The notes beneath the pieces are model-generated. The model was not told where the DNA came from. It did no database searches and saw only the letters and a list, made by a program, of their open reading frames with translations. This document shows, piece after piece, positions 63,886-64,000 of a stretch of DNA of 64,000 bases. Numbering within the stretch: the stretch's first letter is position 1; the number at the start of each line of letters is the position of its first letter. The position numbers and the translations under genes are program-made. The DNA comes from Gadus chalcogrammus (taxonomy: Eukaryota; Chordata; Actinopteri; Gadiformes; Gadidae): NCBI RefSeq assembly GCF_026213295.1, contig NC_079419.1, forward strand, positions 25,390,111 through 25,454,110, read 5' to 3'.

Positions 63886-64000
63886 ACAATCTGCCTACAT
63901 TTTCGAGGATACTTCCGCGCGTCACATCCGGAAGCGCTCGGTCCGAACACATCAAGTTGCATATGCGCTTTTTCACTGTAGAGGCCACATGGGAAAATGA
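63886..64000. other. Window end, nothing recognised
   Basis: Unique-looking DNA with cgcgcgtcacatccggaagc. No gene is seen. Confidence 0.3.

Overview
The window reads as a repeat-saturated stretch of a vertebrate, most likely teleost fish, nuclear genome. The evidence is vertebrate-type 5S rRNA genes, spliced exons, CA/GT and AT microsatellites, and the typical fish mix of hAT, PIF-Harbinger, L2-type and Tx1-type LINEs, MITEs and Helitron-like repeats. There is no operon structure, and the only convincing host protein-coding sequence is a pair of minus-strand exons (10215-11292). These encode a signal peptide and the first Ig domain of a membrane or secreted Ig-superfamily protein. The rest of that gene should lie to the left, beyond a 100-N gap and about 10 kb of transposons.

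Layout. 1-1485: part of a GTF2IRD2-like hAT element. 1486-3594: 3' part of a Tx1-like LINE, split by a nested, internally deleted second LINE. It ends exactly inside a 5S rRNA gene and is followed by a short 5S rDNA array (3595-5219). 5220-10071: a MITE that truncates the fourth 5S copy, hAT remnants, and a PIF-Harbinger element with its Myb-like gene and the end of its transposase gene. 10072-10171: gap. 10215-13100: Ig exons and mostly unique DNA. 13100-18535: microsatellites, hAT termini, and an element with a MADF exon interrupted by a hAT MITE with perfect 8-bp target duplications. 18539-22406: decayed ZMYM1-like hAT transposase. 23182-24870: element with a THAP-type exon and long inverted repeats.

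24884-33094 is an 8.2-kb near-perfect palindrome. Its arms hold paired solo LTRs, paired microsatellites, arrays of GATATC/CTAG palindromic motifs at both ends, and smaller palindromes within each arm. Immediately adjacent, 33096-37305 is an element with about 68-bp inverted ends. It carries a seven-exon minus-strand gene whose reading phases all agree and whose product combines a half integrase-type zinc-binding motif, an F-box-like segment and a Cys-rich tail. 38136-43756 is a Harbinger element (TAA duplication) holding a truncated MADF exon, a hAT-like MITE and a nearly full LINE with two ORFs.

45003-58802 is a 13.8-kb head-to-tail array of six Helitron-like (HINE/Helentron-type) units. 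Each ends in a hairpin plus CTAG and is filled with hexamer and 61-bp minisatellites. The right end holds a 5'-truncated L2-type LINE, a Tx1/L1-type ORF1 and MITEs.

The window is therefore best read as layered insertions. Several are datable relative to one another because paralogous copies preserve the empty sites. All identifications come from reading the sequence. No database search was possible, and family names are given only where motifs support them.
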